A stretch of DNA of 64,000 bases from positions 2,706,925-2,770,924 of the forward strand of contig JAQFVV010000003.1 in the NCBI GenBank assembly GCA_028023455.1. Reading direction: 5' to 3'. A model generated the notes under the pieces. It was given only the letters and a program-made list of their open reading frames with translations. It was not told the DNA's origin and did no database searches. Below, one piece after another: positions 24,295-36,678 of this stretch; within the stretch, counting starts at the first letter, position 1, and each line of letters opens with the position of its first letter. The stretch is from Epiperipatus broadwayi (lineage: Eukaryota > Onychophora > Udeonychophora > Euonychophora > Peripatidae). The position numbers and the translations under genes were made by a program.

Positions 24295-24429
24295 AAGTAT
24301 AATGTATATACTTAAGCTAGATGTAATTATAGGAAATTTGAATCCCAACTTTTATGCTCCCTTCAGTCATCCTCTCTATCTTATACAATCAATACTCATG
24401 ACCACATACATGTGAAAAAGATAAATGAT

Positions 24430-24493
<64 letters not shown>

Positions 24494-24496
<3 letters not shown>

Positions 24497-24533
24497 GCTG
24501 AACCAGCATTCATCAGTTGATCTAAATTGTCAT
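24494..24533 (-). ncRNA. Partly decayed hammerhead (A1 left arm)
   Basis: The minus strand reads ATCAA, intact core CTGATGA (24516-24510), stem II ATGCTG/CAGCAC with loop GTT, then AATATA where GAAA should be. The (AT)n expansion has overwritten the second core box and the 3' strand of stem I, so it is inactive. Confidence 0.6.
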
Positions 24534-24630
24534 TTCCCACACATGTATAGAATCAGTGCTCGGTTTATATTAAGATATCCTATCCATTAAAGTTTGAAGT
24601 TTGCTATCTTAATATAAATTGAGCATTGAT

Positions 24631-24668
<38 letters not shown>

Positions 24669-24673
24669 GCAGA

Positions 24674-24729
24674 TGATGATTAGAAGAAACTGATGAATGC
24701 TGGTTCAGAATGAAATATATTGGAGATCA
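24674..24729 (+). ncRNA. Hammerhead ribozyme (A1 right arm)
   Basis: Core CTGATGA at 24690-24696, stem II ATGCTG/CAGAAT with loop GTT (weakened by a mismatch), GAAA at 24712-24715, a short stem III, then TTGGAGATCA (to 24729) as the stem I 3' strand. The 5' strand contains TGAT, which pairs with ATCA at the far end. Both core boxes are intact, but stems I and II are damaged. Confidence 0.6.
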
Positions 24730-24845
24730 TTTATCTTTTCACATGCATGTGGTCATGTATACAGTTATATAAGATGGAAAGGATGACAGAAAGAGCTTGC
24801 AAATGCAAGTCTGAGTTCAAATCCTTTCAATTTACTTCATTATCA

Positions 24846-26268
24846 GGAATTACATTTTTATTTAACTGTGAGATAAATTCAGTGTTTTGAAGATCTTGAA
24901 AAGAATTGTTCTTTAACATCATTAGCCATCTCATCAGTTATTCTGAAAGCAGTATTGTTGAGGAAAGGAATTAGAAGAAATAATGCTATACTGATTTGTT
25001 GTTCTTGAAGTACTTAAAATTTTTCAAACAGCTGGTATTAACAATTCCCCCTCAATATTATTTGATTTACAACATTTTCCTTTTAACAATGTATGAAGCT
25101 ATAAGATCTTTGTCAAGTTAAGGTGCTGAATCTTTATATAAATTTATTGCAATTTTATGATTGTTATTCTTTTTTTTTAAGTTATGAAAATAATTCACAT
25201 TTTTCTTTTTCTTATTGGCATGTTTCCTGATTAAATGCTCTTTCATTCTTGAGGTCTTCATTGCCCCATTTGATAAAATTTGGTGGTATTATAGCACATT
25301 GGATCTTGCTTATTACTAAGCAAAGCAATAAAATCTAATTTTAAATATTCAGTTGAATATTGATGACATTTATGTTTCTGAGACATGGTCTCTATATTAA
25401 TTTCTAAAAAATAAATTTTAAATAAATCCTTAAAATTCTATATTGTGGAAAAATTAAATTAGCAAATATGAATATATTTATAGAGATGTTTTTGCAATAA
25501 ATAAACTAAACTAAAATAATTTTAATTTGTTAATATTTTATGCATTTTACTGAAACTGATATAATGTTAAAAAATATCGAATTCAATATAAATACAAATC
25601 CCCCCCCCCCCACAATGCATCTAATAAATAAATCAATAGAGACTTTTTTGTCAAAATAAAAGTCACTGAAGAAATGCAGCATCTTTGAAAGTATCTCCAG
25701 AATAATCATAATTAAAGCTAATCAAATTCATATTGCATATGACTTCATGATGGGTTAGTGATAAGTTATTTGCTTGACTAGAATAGTCAGATTAATGAGT
25801 TATTATTCATAAGTTATATTATTATATTCATTATCAACTTGGGTAGCATTATTTATATACACATAATTTTTGATTATATAAGGCAGGTTAAATAACTAGA
25901 GGCTTTTTATAGCCAAGCCAGATTGCAAAGAATAAAAAAAATATTCATTCATAATTAATTCGTCCAGCTAATTTTTAATTCATCCTTCGAAATGTAAATT
26001 AAAGCTTATCAATCCTTAAAATGCAATTATTGCCCACAGAGATTATCATCCAGGTTGAGAAACAATGATTAATTCTATGAGGTTCAGGCTAGTAAATTAT
26101 TATGGTAACATTTTGGACTTGTTTGGTCTATGAATACGTTTACACATACATGTGGTAAGCATAATCACTTCATTTATAATAAAAATGCAATTAATAAAAT
26201 TACAAAGAAATCAAGTCATATGTCATGTGACCTAATTTAACAAGCTTTTATTATAAATGTTATATAGA
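24846..26268. other. AT-rich non-coding stretch
   Basis: No gene recognised. It contains a run of 12 C at 25600-25611. Confidence 0.6.
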
Positions 26269-26435
26269 GAGCTCACAAATAAGCTCTTAACAAGCTTTGC
26301 AGAATATCCCCAACCCCAGACCAGTTTCATCTAATTCCTGAGTATTTTAGCACCTCACTGAGGAAGCCAGTAGCAGAAACTGGTCTGGGATTGGGGACAT
26401 TCTGCAAAGCTTGTTAAGAGCTTATTTATGATCTC
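26269..26435. repeat. Short fold-back with a hammerhead half in each arm (family B4)
   Basis: A 60-bp arm at 26269-26328 is the inverted partner of 26376-26435 with about five mismatches. Landmark: AGCTCTTAACAAGCTTTGCA on the left against TGCAAAGCTTGTTAAGAGCT on the right. The arms end exactly at the GAAA box of the ribozyme (GTTTC on the left, GAAAC on the right), so the left arm is a minus-sense copy truncated inside its ribozyme. Confidence 0.85.
26352..26397 (+). ncRNA. Hammerhead ribozyme, damaged stem II (B4)
   Basis: ACCTCA (26352-26357), core CTGAGGA (26358-26364), weak stem II (AGCC-AGT-AGCA, two pairs at most), GAAA (26376-26379), CTGGTC with predicted cleavage after C26385, then TGGGATTGGGG pairing in part with the CCTCA strand. 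Core boxes fit CUGANGA and GAAA, with a GUC cleavage triplet. Confidence 0.6.
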
Positions 26436-26973
26436 TGTATATAATAAAAATTCAATCTCAAAAGGAAGCAAAAATTTGAAAACAAATCATTTTAAAATAA
26501 TATTTTAAAGCTATGCTTCAGTTGAACATATTTAATTTATTATAACATTTAGAAAATTTAAATAGCATTTCTTTTAAAATATGTTTAAAATTAATGTACA
26601 TTTTGAAAAGGTTTTACTTTCATTCTACTTATAATGTTTCATGTACAATCTAGCTTCATCAGGTTTTTATAATGTAATTAAATCTATTCACCACATCGAA
26701 ATATCAACTAAAGTTATTATATAAATAATATATCAAAATTTGAAATATAACTATAACTGTCTTTTCCTTGCATAAAAAGTATTTAACATTATATGATAAA
26801 TTTGAAACCACAACCAAAAAATAAGTATATTTGCACAATAATATATTCATGCTTTAAAAATAATATATATATATTGTACATAGCTAATTATGTGTAAGAT
26901 TCTGACCACTACTCTAAAATATTGAACAATTAGTTACATTTCTAATAATAGCTGGTGAGATTAAGCTGTAAAT
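26436..26973. other. AT-rich spacer
   Basis: No gene recognised. A CTGATGAAGC segment with ATGAAAC lies on the minus strand near 26610-26665 but has no convincing stem II (see rejected items). Confidence 0.5.
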
Positions 26974-29828
26974 CAGTGCTGGATTTAGACTTGATGAGGC
27001 TCTAAGCTATATAAAGTCCTGAGACCCCTACAGTTTTAAATTACACCAGTTAATCTCAGAAAAACTTTTAAAATATATATACCTTTTAAATATATGGATA
27101 AGGGAAATATATTGTCATTTAATTTTTATTAAAAGAAATAATCAAGAATTTGTTTGCAAAATCACAGAAATTATATTATATAATCCTCTAAAAGGCTCTA
27201 TGTTCCAACTTAAAACATTTTTTTTCTTGATTTCCCAAATGCAAAATTATTGATTATGTCATCAAAAGATAGGCTGCATAACATGTTGCTTTCTATACTC
27301 ATGGTGTTAAATACAAACAACTTTTTTTGACACATAGTTGCTCTCAGTTAATTTTTTATTTTCTTTAGCTGTGAAAATGATTTTTTTCCTGAATAATTTG
27401 TTACCATTAGATACAGGAATAAGCATAATATTGCTTTGACATTAGGAAAAATTAACTGAATCTTGTCTTGAAAGATGATTTGATACAGACCTTGGTGTTG
27501 AATTTGTTCTTTTTCAGGATAATTCTGCTTGACATAATAATGAAAGTACCTCAGTTCATTCATGAGGTTAATATTAATATTGTGTGGATATTCTTTCATT
27601 ATGGACTGTCCCCGTGAAGCTTCTAAATCAACTAAAAATGAAAATTAATTTGTGAGAAAGTGATATGCACAGATTTGCACATGTGGTAAGTGCAATCTTT
27701 GTATTCTGACAAGCCAGACTAGTTTTATAAAATTCTTCCAGAAAATTATTCCATAAATGTACTATAAAAACAAACTCTACTTCCTTCCAATTTTTCCAGA
27801 AGAGTATTAGCTTGTAGTCTTGTAGCTCGTTTTTCATTCTCATAAGCATAAATATGCTGTAGAGCATCTATGATTGGCTTATAACTCACATATATGGCAG
27901 ACACTGCTTTGACATGTGCTTCCAACCTAGTATCAGACTGTCTCTGTAGTATTCTGGTATCTGAGTCTGCTTTCAAAGAGAATAACAACATAGACCACCT
28001 CTTTGTAGAAAATGAAAAGGAAGTCTGTAGCTCTTGAACAATAGCAAAAAAGTTTTACTACATCTAAACAGCAATCTACAACTGTATGGCCAACAACATT
28101 CAGTGAATGTCTAACACATGGAATATATATATCATGCTTGTTTAATTCAAAGATTTTTTGTTGCATTTTATTGTATTTAACAGTCCTTACTTAGATAATC
28201 CATCATCATATCCACCATACCTTCACCACTGTGATTTTCCAACTCATTAGAAAGCATTCAACAGGTAAATCATCACCAGGTTATACATACATCACTATAA
28301 CAGTTAGTTGATCCTCATAGGAAAGATCTGGCATAGAGTCCACAAACAAACTGAATTAATCTGATTTTCTCAAATCACCTAAAATTGATTCTTTTATTTT
28401 ATTAGATATAAGCTGCATGAGTTTGTTACATACTGTTGTTGATTAATATGAAGGTGACCTAGATTCTTTGTTTCTCTAGTATTTTGTGTGGATGGAAAGA
28501 AATGAATCAAACTTAGCAATCAATTTTAACAAATCAAGGTAGTTGCCATTATTTGGTGATTTGAAAGTTTCATTGTTTCCCCTAAAAGCCAGACTATGTT
28601 CTATTAATGTGTGTATCACTGCAATAACATGCTCAATCACATTCTTCTATTAAAGCTGTTCTTTTATTTGTTTTTCTAGTCCTGAGTGTAAGATTGAACC
28701 ACACTTTCTTATCAAGTATGTAAGTGAAGCTCTTCTATGTTATGATCTTCAGAGTTTTCATGACTTTGAATGACTGTGAGATTTTGCCAGTAAGAAATAA
28801 ACACAACCAGTTGTTGGAGAATACACAAGCCATTCCTAATCATATGCTTCACGAATAACTTTTCTGTTCGCAAAAAGATCTTTAAAACAATATCTAATCT
28901 TATGTTTGAATAAACACAGAGTTTTCAAATGGACTATTCTAGTGCTAACACTCTAATGGACCTTTTAAAATCCAGTATAAGAGTTCATTCTCCGAATAGC
29001 CTTCATTGACCAATATCACTGAGTTTCATGAAATTTTATTGTTTCAACTGTAGATGTTGATTTTGCAACAGCACCCACACTCACATTGAAATCAGTTTCA
29101 ATATTCCCATCAACTGAGATTTCAGACTCTATGACCACAGTATCAGAATCCATGGGCTGTTGTTGTTTTAGACTTTACTGATCTCCTTGTATTTGTGAAT
29201 CATCTTCCATTCCTGAGATGAAATATCTGTCAATATTTTATAATATTTTACATTTGTTCTCAAGCTTCTGTTTTCTTTGTCTCTTCTGGTATCTGCTTTC
29301 AAATGTCTGCTTAATTGTATGGCTGGAATCAGAATAGCAAAAATAAATGCTAGAAAATAAAAGATTATAAACATTAAAAATAATATATAAGTAAAATTTA
29401 TTATATATTATAGATTACATAGAATACCATGCTAGCTGCTTGCCATCCTTGAATATGTGGGGGGGGGTGAGAAAAAATTATCATTTAACATGAATATTTT
29501 ACCCTTAACAGATGCAGTAATATTTTTTTTTACCTTACAGCTTACACTGAGAGTGACTGAAATGATCCAAGTTAATAAAAGGTGGAAGTTGACATATATC
29601 AAGATGATTATTTTATTCAATTTAAATATGCAACAACAAGTTAGAATAAATAAAAGCCTGAGATGATATACACAAAATAATAATAATAAAATTAGAAAAT
29701 TTCTGGGGGGAAAAATGTTTAAATATATTAAGAGAAAATTGTATTTGTGAAAAAAAAAAATAGGAATTTTTGAGGTTCCTGCAAATTGTAAGGTGCTAAG
29801 CTGTAGCTTATACCTAATTTCAGCACTG
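26974..29828 (-). mobile_element. hAT transposon of the ZMYM1/DUF4371 type, decayed
   Basis: The left end CAGTGCTGGATTTAG (26974) and right end, read inward as CAGTGCTGAAATTAG (from 29828), are terminal inverted repeats with a hAT-like CAGTGCTG start. The bases just outside are CTGTAAAT (26966-26973) and CTGTAATT (29829-29836), an 8-bp target duplication with one mismatch, as expected for hAT. The interior of about 2.85 kb carries a broken transposase on the minus strand. Confidence 0.85.
27348..29000 (-). pseudogene. hAT transposase remnant (DUF4371, RNaseH-like and dimerisation parts)
   Basis: Reading from high to low coordinates: pieces between 28400 and 28180 include the DUF4371-like NHSGEGMVDMMMDYLSKD. 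Then 28166-27933 starts with MQQKIFELNKHDIYIPCVRH and continues SLNVVGHTVVDCCLDVVKLF, which matches the strongly conserved -YIPC--HSLNL-G----- block of ZMYM1-like hAT proteins. Then 27991-27746 has SDTRLEAHVKAVSAIY (the LSDTRWSAR--A block, with W lost). The last piece, 27599-27348, ends with the hAT dimerisation domain IFPNVKAILCLFLYLMVTN and SGKKSFSQLKKIKN. In the intact family this protein cuts and rejoins the element ends. At least four frame changes plus stops show it is dead. Confidence 0.8.
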
Positions 29829-29836
29829 CTGTAATT

Positions 29837-31504
29837 GAAACATAGTATGAGTGACTGATTGGTTTATTTTATATTAAATACTGTTTAACAATGTTAATGT
29901 TTAAGTTTGCATTAAAAAACACTAAAATATACTTCTCAATATTACATGTATTCTCATGCTTTTATATGTACGTATAATTTAGTAAATTAACTCAGAAATA
30001 CATATAAACAAACTTGGATAAATATAAGATCTCTTCACAAGTGCTTTAAAATCCATTGCTCAATCATTATCATGTAATAAAAAGACCAACATCTTTGTAA
30101 TATACAATGTATTTCAGGATAGTCTCTTGTCAGTTGCCTCGAGAATAACAATTATCTATTACATGATTTTTATATATTAGTAACACCAATTATCAATATG
30201 CAGTAGTATTCTATAAATCAATTGGTTTTGATAAATATTAAAAAATATAGAATCATATACAGCCCATTTATTAATTAAATCTTGATTAATAAACCAAAAA
30301 TTGTAATATGCAATTTAGATTATCAAATTTTGATATTGCACAAATCCGAGGAATAAAAATCAGCTTATCAAAAATACAAAAGATATTCTGTCCCTAAACC
30401 AAAAGTCATAAATAATATACATAATCACATACATTCATATTAACTGTTATGCTGTATATTATAAGAATCACATCCCAACCTGTCCACCTGACACTATATC
30501 ACAATTTTTTACGAACATAAATGCAGCTCTGGCCACAGCTTTGAGCCTACATTCACTATATGATCTGTTCTGAATGCAATAATAACAAACACAATCTGAA
30601 ACAAGGCTGGCACATCACCAGAGACAAATACACATTTAACAAAAAGATTTCTGCATCCCCCTTTCAAAAAAATGGCCAATTTAAATAATTAATTTCACAT
30701 TCAAATATGTTAATTACTTATTCTCAACTCTTTAATAAGCCCACAGTAAAGCTTATCTTGCATATGTTTATGTGTTTATTCTGTTTGTTACATTTCTTTG
30801 AGCTTTCTAAAAAATTTTGACATTATTAATATTAAATTACCGTGATAGTACAATTATAGAGTGCTTAAATTTCCTAAATCAAAGCTCAATCTCTCACTTC
30901 TGATGCTTAGATATTGTATAATTTTTTGAGTTAGTAGATATTTTATTATTATTATTAATATTATTATTATTTGTTGAATGAATAGTTTGTTGATTATAAG
31001 TTGACTACTTGATAACAAAATTGTAAGTCTCAAAGGAATCTGAAAAGAATTTCATGTTCTGGCCTGAATTTCAATCCAAGGAGTAAGCATGGCAGGGATT
31101 GACTGTAAAAGAATACCTAACTATTTCAAGCTGAAAGGCAAAGTAAGTTTCAGGCAATCTAAGTTACTGTAATGAGTATGACTGCAATAATTAAATAAAT
31201 AAAAAATAGCAGTCATATGATACAATGCTTACTATTGGTAAGGACAGTATTATATCTCATTAGGCACTGAACTCATTATGTTTTACTATTTACACCTGTA
31301 TAGAAATATTTTTGTAGATGTTTTAAGAAAGGCATTTGTTAAAAATGTAAAATGCATAAAATATAAAGGTAAATAAATTATATTTTGGTTGCAATATAAA
31401 TATCTGGCTTACCCATCATACAATTAAATATAATTTTTTTTATTGACATACTAATTTGGCTATGCTATGTTTATTAAATGACAATGAATAATTTACTTAT
31501 AGTA
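29837..31504. other. AT-rich non-coding stretch
   Basis: No gene or repeat family recognised. A TTATTATTATTA tract lies near 30942-30970. Confidence 0.6.
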
Positions 31505-32640
31505 CTATAAATATTTCTTCAGTGATTAAAGCATTGTATCATCAAGGTATAGATCCAGAATATTGTCATATTTTGAAGAATATTTATAAAAATGCAACAG
31601 CAACAATTAGATTACATAATGATACTAAGAAAGTCAACATTGAGATGGGTGTAAGATAGGGTGACTCCATATCTCCAAAACTTTTTATAGTAGTGCTGCA
31701 AGAAGTATTTTGTGGATTAAAATGGGAAGTTAAAGAAGTGAAAGTAAATGGAGATTATTTAAGTCATTTAGATTTTGCAGATGATGTAGTTGTTTTTGCA
31801 AATAATGCTTTAGAGCTGCAGGAAATGTTGCAGGAATTATCAGATGAAAGTAGAAAAGTAGGACAAAAGATAAATGTTAAAAAGACTAAAGTAATGTTCA
31901 ATGGATTTCTCAAAATATGAAAATAAAGATTGATTATGATGAATTAGAAAAAGTTAACAGCTACAAATACCTTAGTCAGATTATTAATACAGACGGAAAC
32001 ATAAGGGATGAAATTAATCATAGAATTAAACTTGGTTGGAGTGCTTTTGGTAGAAATCACTTGATACTAAAAGGAAATATGCCTATGTGTTTGAAAAGAA
32101 AAGTTTTTAATAAATGTATTTTACCAGTTCTTAGTTATGGATTTGAGACTTGGACATTTAATAGAAGAGCAATACAGAGAATTCAGACCACTCAAAGAAG
32201 TATGGAGAGAAGCATGTTAGGAGTAACAAAAAAAGATTGAAAATGCAATATATGGGTAAGAAAACAAACAGGTATTACTGGCCTCATTGAAAAAATTAAA
32301 AGACTGAAGTGGAGTTGGGTTAGATATATTGCTAGAAGAGTTGATAATAGATGGACAATTGAAATCATAAACTGGATTCCAAGAGATTATAAAAGACCCA
32401 GAAAGAAACTACATGTAAGATGGATTAAATAAGAAAATGTCCAGGGGTGATGTGAAGAAGAGAAGCTAAAGATCAGAGAAGATGGATTGATAAATGCTAT
32501 TTTGTCGAAGTAGCAATAGTTAGAATTTTTTTCATAATATTTTTTGCTAGGATTACTCTGTCCTCTCCATTTATACAAATATGTCTTCATAAGGCAAAGA
32601 CTACTACAGAGAAACTTGAAGAAGATAATTCTCAGCAGGC
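31505..32640 (+). pseudogene. RTE-2: 5'-truncated LINE with RT remnant
   Basis: The plus strand opens at about 31528 with IKALYHQGIDPEYC and reads into GVR, a stop, GDSISPKLF (the RGVRQGDSISPKLF motif with Gln lost to a stop). It then gives VNGDYLSHLDFADDVVVFAN with the catalytic FADD intact, and KVGQKINVKKTKVMFN (the thumb-side motif), all within 31693-31920. After a one-base shift, 31917-32240 has VNSYKYLSQIINTDGNIRDE and VLSYGFETWTFNRRAI, then QTTQRSMERSMLGVTKKD. Frame-broken pieces continue to about 32420 with LIEKIKRLKWSWVRYIARR. These blocks match the C-terminal half of RTE-clade polymerases. The 5' end is missing and at least three stops or shifts are present. A second copy lies at 62.7-64 kb on the minus strand. 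Confidence 0.8.
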
Positions 32641-35150
32641 TAACTGAACTTTGGGTAATAAAGTTACATTTTTTTTCTTGCTTTTACCTCTAGCGAAAAA
32701 TAATTAGATAACCATTTACCAACTAAGAATTAAATAATTTTACAAAATTTGATTTCCAGATCTTGCCAATGCAGGTGGATGCATTAACCACTATATAAAG
32801 CCCTTAATTCTCAATACATGTATATAAATAAATTATTTATATATACAAATATAACTTACCATTAATGCACATTTTTATTCTTTAAACATATAATAATAGA
32901 TAGTAGAGCAAATATTTTAATCGCTAGCAAAGTGCAATTTGGGGCAACCAAGTATTTTCAGTTTGGCAGTACTGTACTTTCCCAAATGCGATAGAACATT
33001 GTTTTGTATTTACTGACTTACATTGAATAAATGTGCTGATAAGTATAATTTAAATTAGTATTTATACACAATAATTATCTTTCAGTAAACACAAAATAAT
33101 TATTAATTATTGGAAAGTTTATTCTAAAAATATAAAATTGTGACTGAAAATGGGAAATGGTTAAAAGATAAAGATTGTTATTCATCTATATAAAAACTAC
33201 TAAAAATCTTTGAGCTTTATTAAATTTAATTCTAACATTAAAAGAATAGATTAACCTTCCATTCCACTTCACATTCTTGAAACACATGAGTAAAACTTGT
33301 GAAAAAAATACACATGAAAAAAAAAAGAGAGATTAAATTGAATTTTTCATATGTTTTGTTTTTGTTTTTTTTGCTTTGTTTTGGTTTTTTTTAAAAAAAA
33401 AAAAAGAACAGATATATTAATCGTTAACTTGGATTTAAAATTCATTCTGGGTTAGAAAAAATATGATAATCCCTAAATTTAATAAAAGATAAACAATACA
33501 TTAATGATTATTACTAATCATTTGTTACGCTGATGTATTTATCCGAAGTGAATGATGTCTCTGATGAGTGTAGAGACCTTGATTTATCCAATAATTTTAT
33601 AATTCTAAAGTACTCGTTGCTTCGAGTTCTAATGAAAAGGTATAATAAACTTAATGTACATAATATATTTTATAATTATTATATATTATATATGTTTATA
33701 AAAGTTTATATATAGAAAAAAATATTCAGGCACCAGTTTTATAGTGAATAATGTCTGAAACAATTCTATATTATAAAATTATCAAAAAACAATTCTATAT
33801 TGTAGCTAAATCTATTAACTCATAGACATTCATGGCTTCTAAAATTATAACTTTTTATCTTGATTTTTGCTCAAGTATAAATATTTCAGTTAAAGTAGTA
33901 AATATAATACAGATTCCGGGAAATATTAAATTTTAAATGTATATTAAAATATGTGTTTATTTATTTAAATAAATATATAAATACATGCCTATCAATGTAA
34001 ATACATATGCACTTATTATCTAAATGTATAATAAATATTAAAAAAGGAACATATCAGTTACTCGGTAGATCAAACAGCATTGAACTTCAAAGAAACTTGT
34101 CAGCTCAATAATTTTATTTATTTGATCAAACTAAGTTTGTTTTCTCTCTCTCATTAACAAGAAAGAAAATCAGCATCTATAAGTCTTGAAATGTATATAT
34201 ATATATATGCATACACTCATACACACTCACCCTAATTGTATGTGTTTTCATTCCAATTTTCAAGCAAACATTTATAGTCAACAGTCATTTCTGGCGACGA
34301 CTATTTATGTTATAGTGCCTAAAGATAAATAGATTGATATAACTAACAATAGTATCTGATCATTAATATTGTGTTATTTTCTAATCATACGAATCTTTAT
34401 TTTACATTTCGAGCTATATTGTAAATTTTAATAGGCTGAGATTTTACATACATAAAATAATAAAACTCTTACACCGTATTCTATTATCCATTTTCATATT
34501 TTTTTGTTATTGTTGTTCATTGACTTTGCTATTTTTTAGATGGTTTAATTCGGGTTGAGAAATTCATTCTTTTAGATATCTTTTATGATGCAAGTTTATA
34601 GTTTGCATTTTCTTTAATGATTAACCTTTTAATTAAACTTCGTAAAAATCAAGTTTTAACGAATTCTTTTTATATATGTTCTGTATATCTGAATCAGTAA
34701 CATCTATTTAAAACAGTTATATCTCATTATCATCATTTCCTGTAAAATCCTTTCTTGAAGGTAGACTTCTGGTTTTAACTTAATTAAACTGTTTAATTTG
34801 TCTCTGCAATCAATGATAATTATTAGCAATGGGTACTGTCTCCAACTTCCTAAAAATTACCATACTGCAAAACAATTTTTTTTCATCTATATCCTGATCA
34901 GTTTAGCTGAATAATAAATTCAAGAGCTAAATGTTTTTATATTGAGTCTCTTTTACTTTTAACACATGAACTCGAAAGCTAAAAATTTCTGATACACTTT
35001 TTGATGAAAAATGGAACTGTTATCTTAACTTCCCACTTGATTGTTTGATTATCTTATAACCTTCCAAGAAACCATATAAAATCTTAAGTTATAAATCAAT
35101 TATTGTAGTCAGTCTGATACTTCGATTTATTGATAGATAATGTGTTTTAC
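32641..35150. other. AT-rich non-coding stretch
   Basis: No gene recognised with confidence. A 60-codon frame at 33533-33715 begins MYLSEVNDVSDECRDLDLSN, an acidic, less AT-biased stretch, and is followed near 33639 by AAAAGGTATAA, which could be a splice donor. This is too little to call an exon. Confidence 0.5.
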
Positions 35151-35170
35151 CGCTTTGCTACTGCTGGAAT

Positions 35171-35237
35171 ATGAATAAAGCGATATCGAGGGTAGCCTCA
35201 GGCATGTCATTCGCTATGGGTTGGCTTGGAAGCACAG
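35171..35237 (+). CDS. Possible small exon in a GC-richer island
   Basis: Within about 35150-35340 the base composition becomes clearly less AT-rich, with several CpG sites. An ATG at 35171 opens a frame reading MNKAISRVASGMSFAMGWLG, followed by S and T, then the sequence ACAG|GTAAGAG at 35234-35244, a near-perfect splice donor. If read through, the frame stops after 28 codons. I do not recognise the peptide. It could be a first coding exon, a non-coding exon, or part of an unknown repeat; the 3' part of the island (about 35278-35340, with CCGGATCGGACTCTCGG) is equally unexplained. Confidence 0.25.
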
Positions 35238-35340
35238 GTAAGAGAGTTGAGATATGATCAGATATAGTATAGTACTATCCCGACTTGATCAGCTTTTAGT
35301 TCTCCGGATCGGACTCTCGGTCTGTTGAGCAAATGTATAA

Positions 35341-36239
35341 ACCTGACTGTTACAATATCTTTAAATACATTTATCTGATAATGAAAATAATAATTTAAAG
35401 CCTGAATTAATTGTACAAAATTTATTTTTTGCTAAAGATAATATAAAAAGATTTTAAAATTATAAATTCCTAATTTGAATAAAATTAAAATCAAAAAAAA
35501 AAAATATATTGTCTATAGAGGCCATATGCAATTAAGGAATTTAGAAAACCTAATAAAAAAATTAATGTTTTTAAAAAGCAACCTAGGCTGAGATTTGGAA
35601 AATGTGTTATGGTCACCAATTAAATAGCACATAAAAAGATTATAAAAGGCAGTTTAAAGAATATAATTTGCTAGATTTTGGATTTTAAGAAAATCTATCA
35701 CACGTTACTCATTTAAGTCAAAATTTAAGAACTCCATTATATAGTTCTTGCTTCTGATAGCCAATTGAACGATATAAAATAGCAGCATTGTTTATCAGAT
35801 GGTTTTTACAGTTAATCTTAATTGTGTCAATTTAAAAAAAACTTATAAAGAAGCAATATGTCAATTTGGAAAAGAATATTTTCTATATATATCTCATTGT
35901 AATGATGTTAAGTCATGTTTATGCATATAGCTTTTTTAAAATGATTGGCTAAGGGCTATAAAATCAGCATTGTTTCATTGTTTTCCAGTTATGCATTACA
36001 TAGGAAAATTATGCATTTCCAAGACCTGGTATGTTAATTGTGTTCAGATTTTAGCAGCTTTGATCCTCTGGATATATCTTCCAATCAATATTAAAGAACC
36101 TGCAATGACACCACTGGATAAATATGACATGGATGTAGAGAAGACTGTGCTAAATAAGTCAATGATGCACCTGACTACTTATATTTGACTTTCTCTTTAG
36201 TTGAATCTTTAAACACTGCTTTGACTGCATAAAAAAATA
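35341..36239. other. AT-rich stretch with one unrecognised open frame
   Basis: The frame at 35970-36188 (72 codons) includes WIYLPINIKEPAMTPLDKYD and lies in slightly less AT-rich sequence, but I see no family match, splice sites or neighbours supporting a gene. Confidence 0.4.
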
Positions 36240-36678
36240 CTCATCATCAATATATTCTGTCACATGAACAAATCCAGATAGTGGGACATCAATTTTTCCA
36301 TTCCATTTTTTCATTGCTCAGCTCTTCAATTCCATGTAACTTTCCCCAATCATCCAACAATGTCAATCTTTTTCATCTTTTCTTCACTTACCATTTCCTC
36401 CAAAACATCTTTCACTAAACTATAATTTTTTTTAATATATTTCCAATCCTGTTTCTCTTTTTTTTCTGATTTCCTCAATCAATCTTTATTTTTCATTTAA
36501 TCTTTTCAAAACTTATTCATTTGTTATTTTATTTATCCAACTGATTTTTTCCCATTTGTCTCCATATCCACATCTCAAAGACTTCCCTTCCAATCTGTTT
36601 CTAATTTTATTATTCACTGTCCATGTTTCACAGCCATACAACACAGCTTTTAATTAATTTTTATTTTAATTCTGAAAT
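36240..36678 (-). mobile_element. RTE-1 3' fragment, 5'-truncated
   Basis: From about 36290 to 36665 the sequence aligns by eye with 8370-9050: shared stretches include TTTTTCCATTCCATT, CAACAATGTCAATCT, TGATTTCCTCAATCAATCTT and CATTTGTTATTTTATT. Its low-coordinate (3') end sits beside ACTCATCATCAATA, comparable with the TCATCATCATC run at the RTE-1 3' end. It lacks the CT microsatellite and so preserves the ancestral short pyrimidine tract. Confidence 0.8.

Larger units (their letters stand above)
24295..24845. repeat. Fold-back repeat with two divergent hammerheads (family A1)
   Basis: Left and right arms of about 250-290 bp meet near 24597: ATCAGTGCTCGGTTTATATT (about 24550-24569) is the inverted partner of AATATAAATTGAGCATTGAT (about 24612-24631). 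Each arm then carries a hammerhead core and, outward, a CATTTATC(T)TTTTCACATG segment and a tRNA-like stretch (on the right, GAGTTCAAATCC fits a pol III B box and an A-box-like TGACAGAAAG lies upstream). Microsatellites have expanded in both arms: (AT)n at 24431-24494 and (TG)n at about 24643-24668. Ribozyme sense is minus on the left and plus on the right. Confidence 0.8.

Noticed and set aside
26610-26665. Minus-strand CCTGATGAAGCTAG with a later ATGAAACATT, hammerhead-like
   Set aside because: The bases between the boxes do not form a credible stem II and no stem I partner is visible; not listed as a ribozyme.
21737-33523. TAATGATTATTACTAATCAT occurring near 21.74 kb and again near 33.50 kb
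   Set aside because: A short AT-rich imperfect palindrome in an AT-rich window; the flanks do not match, so it is probably chance.
33555-33590. CTGATGAGTGTAGAG resembling the first box of a hammerhead
   Set aside because: No GAAA box or stem II partner follows; chance match.
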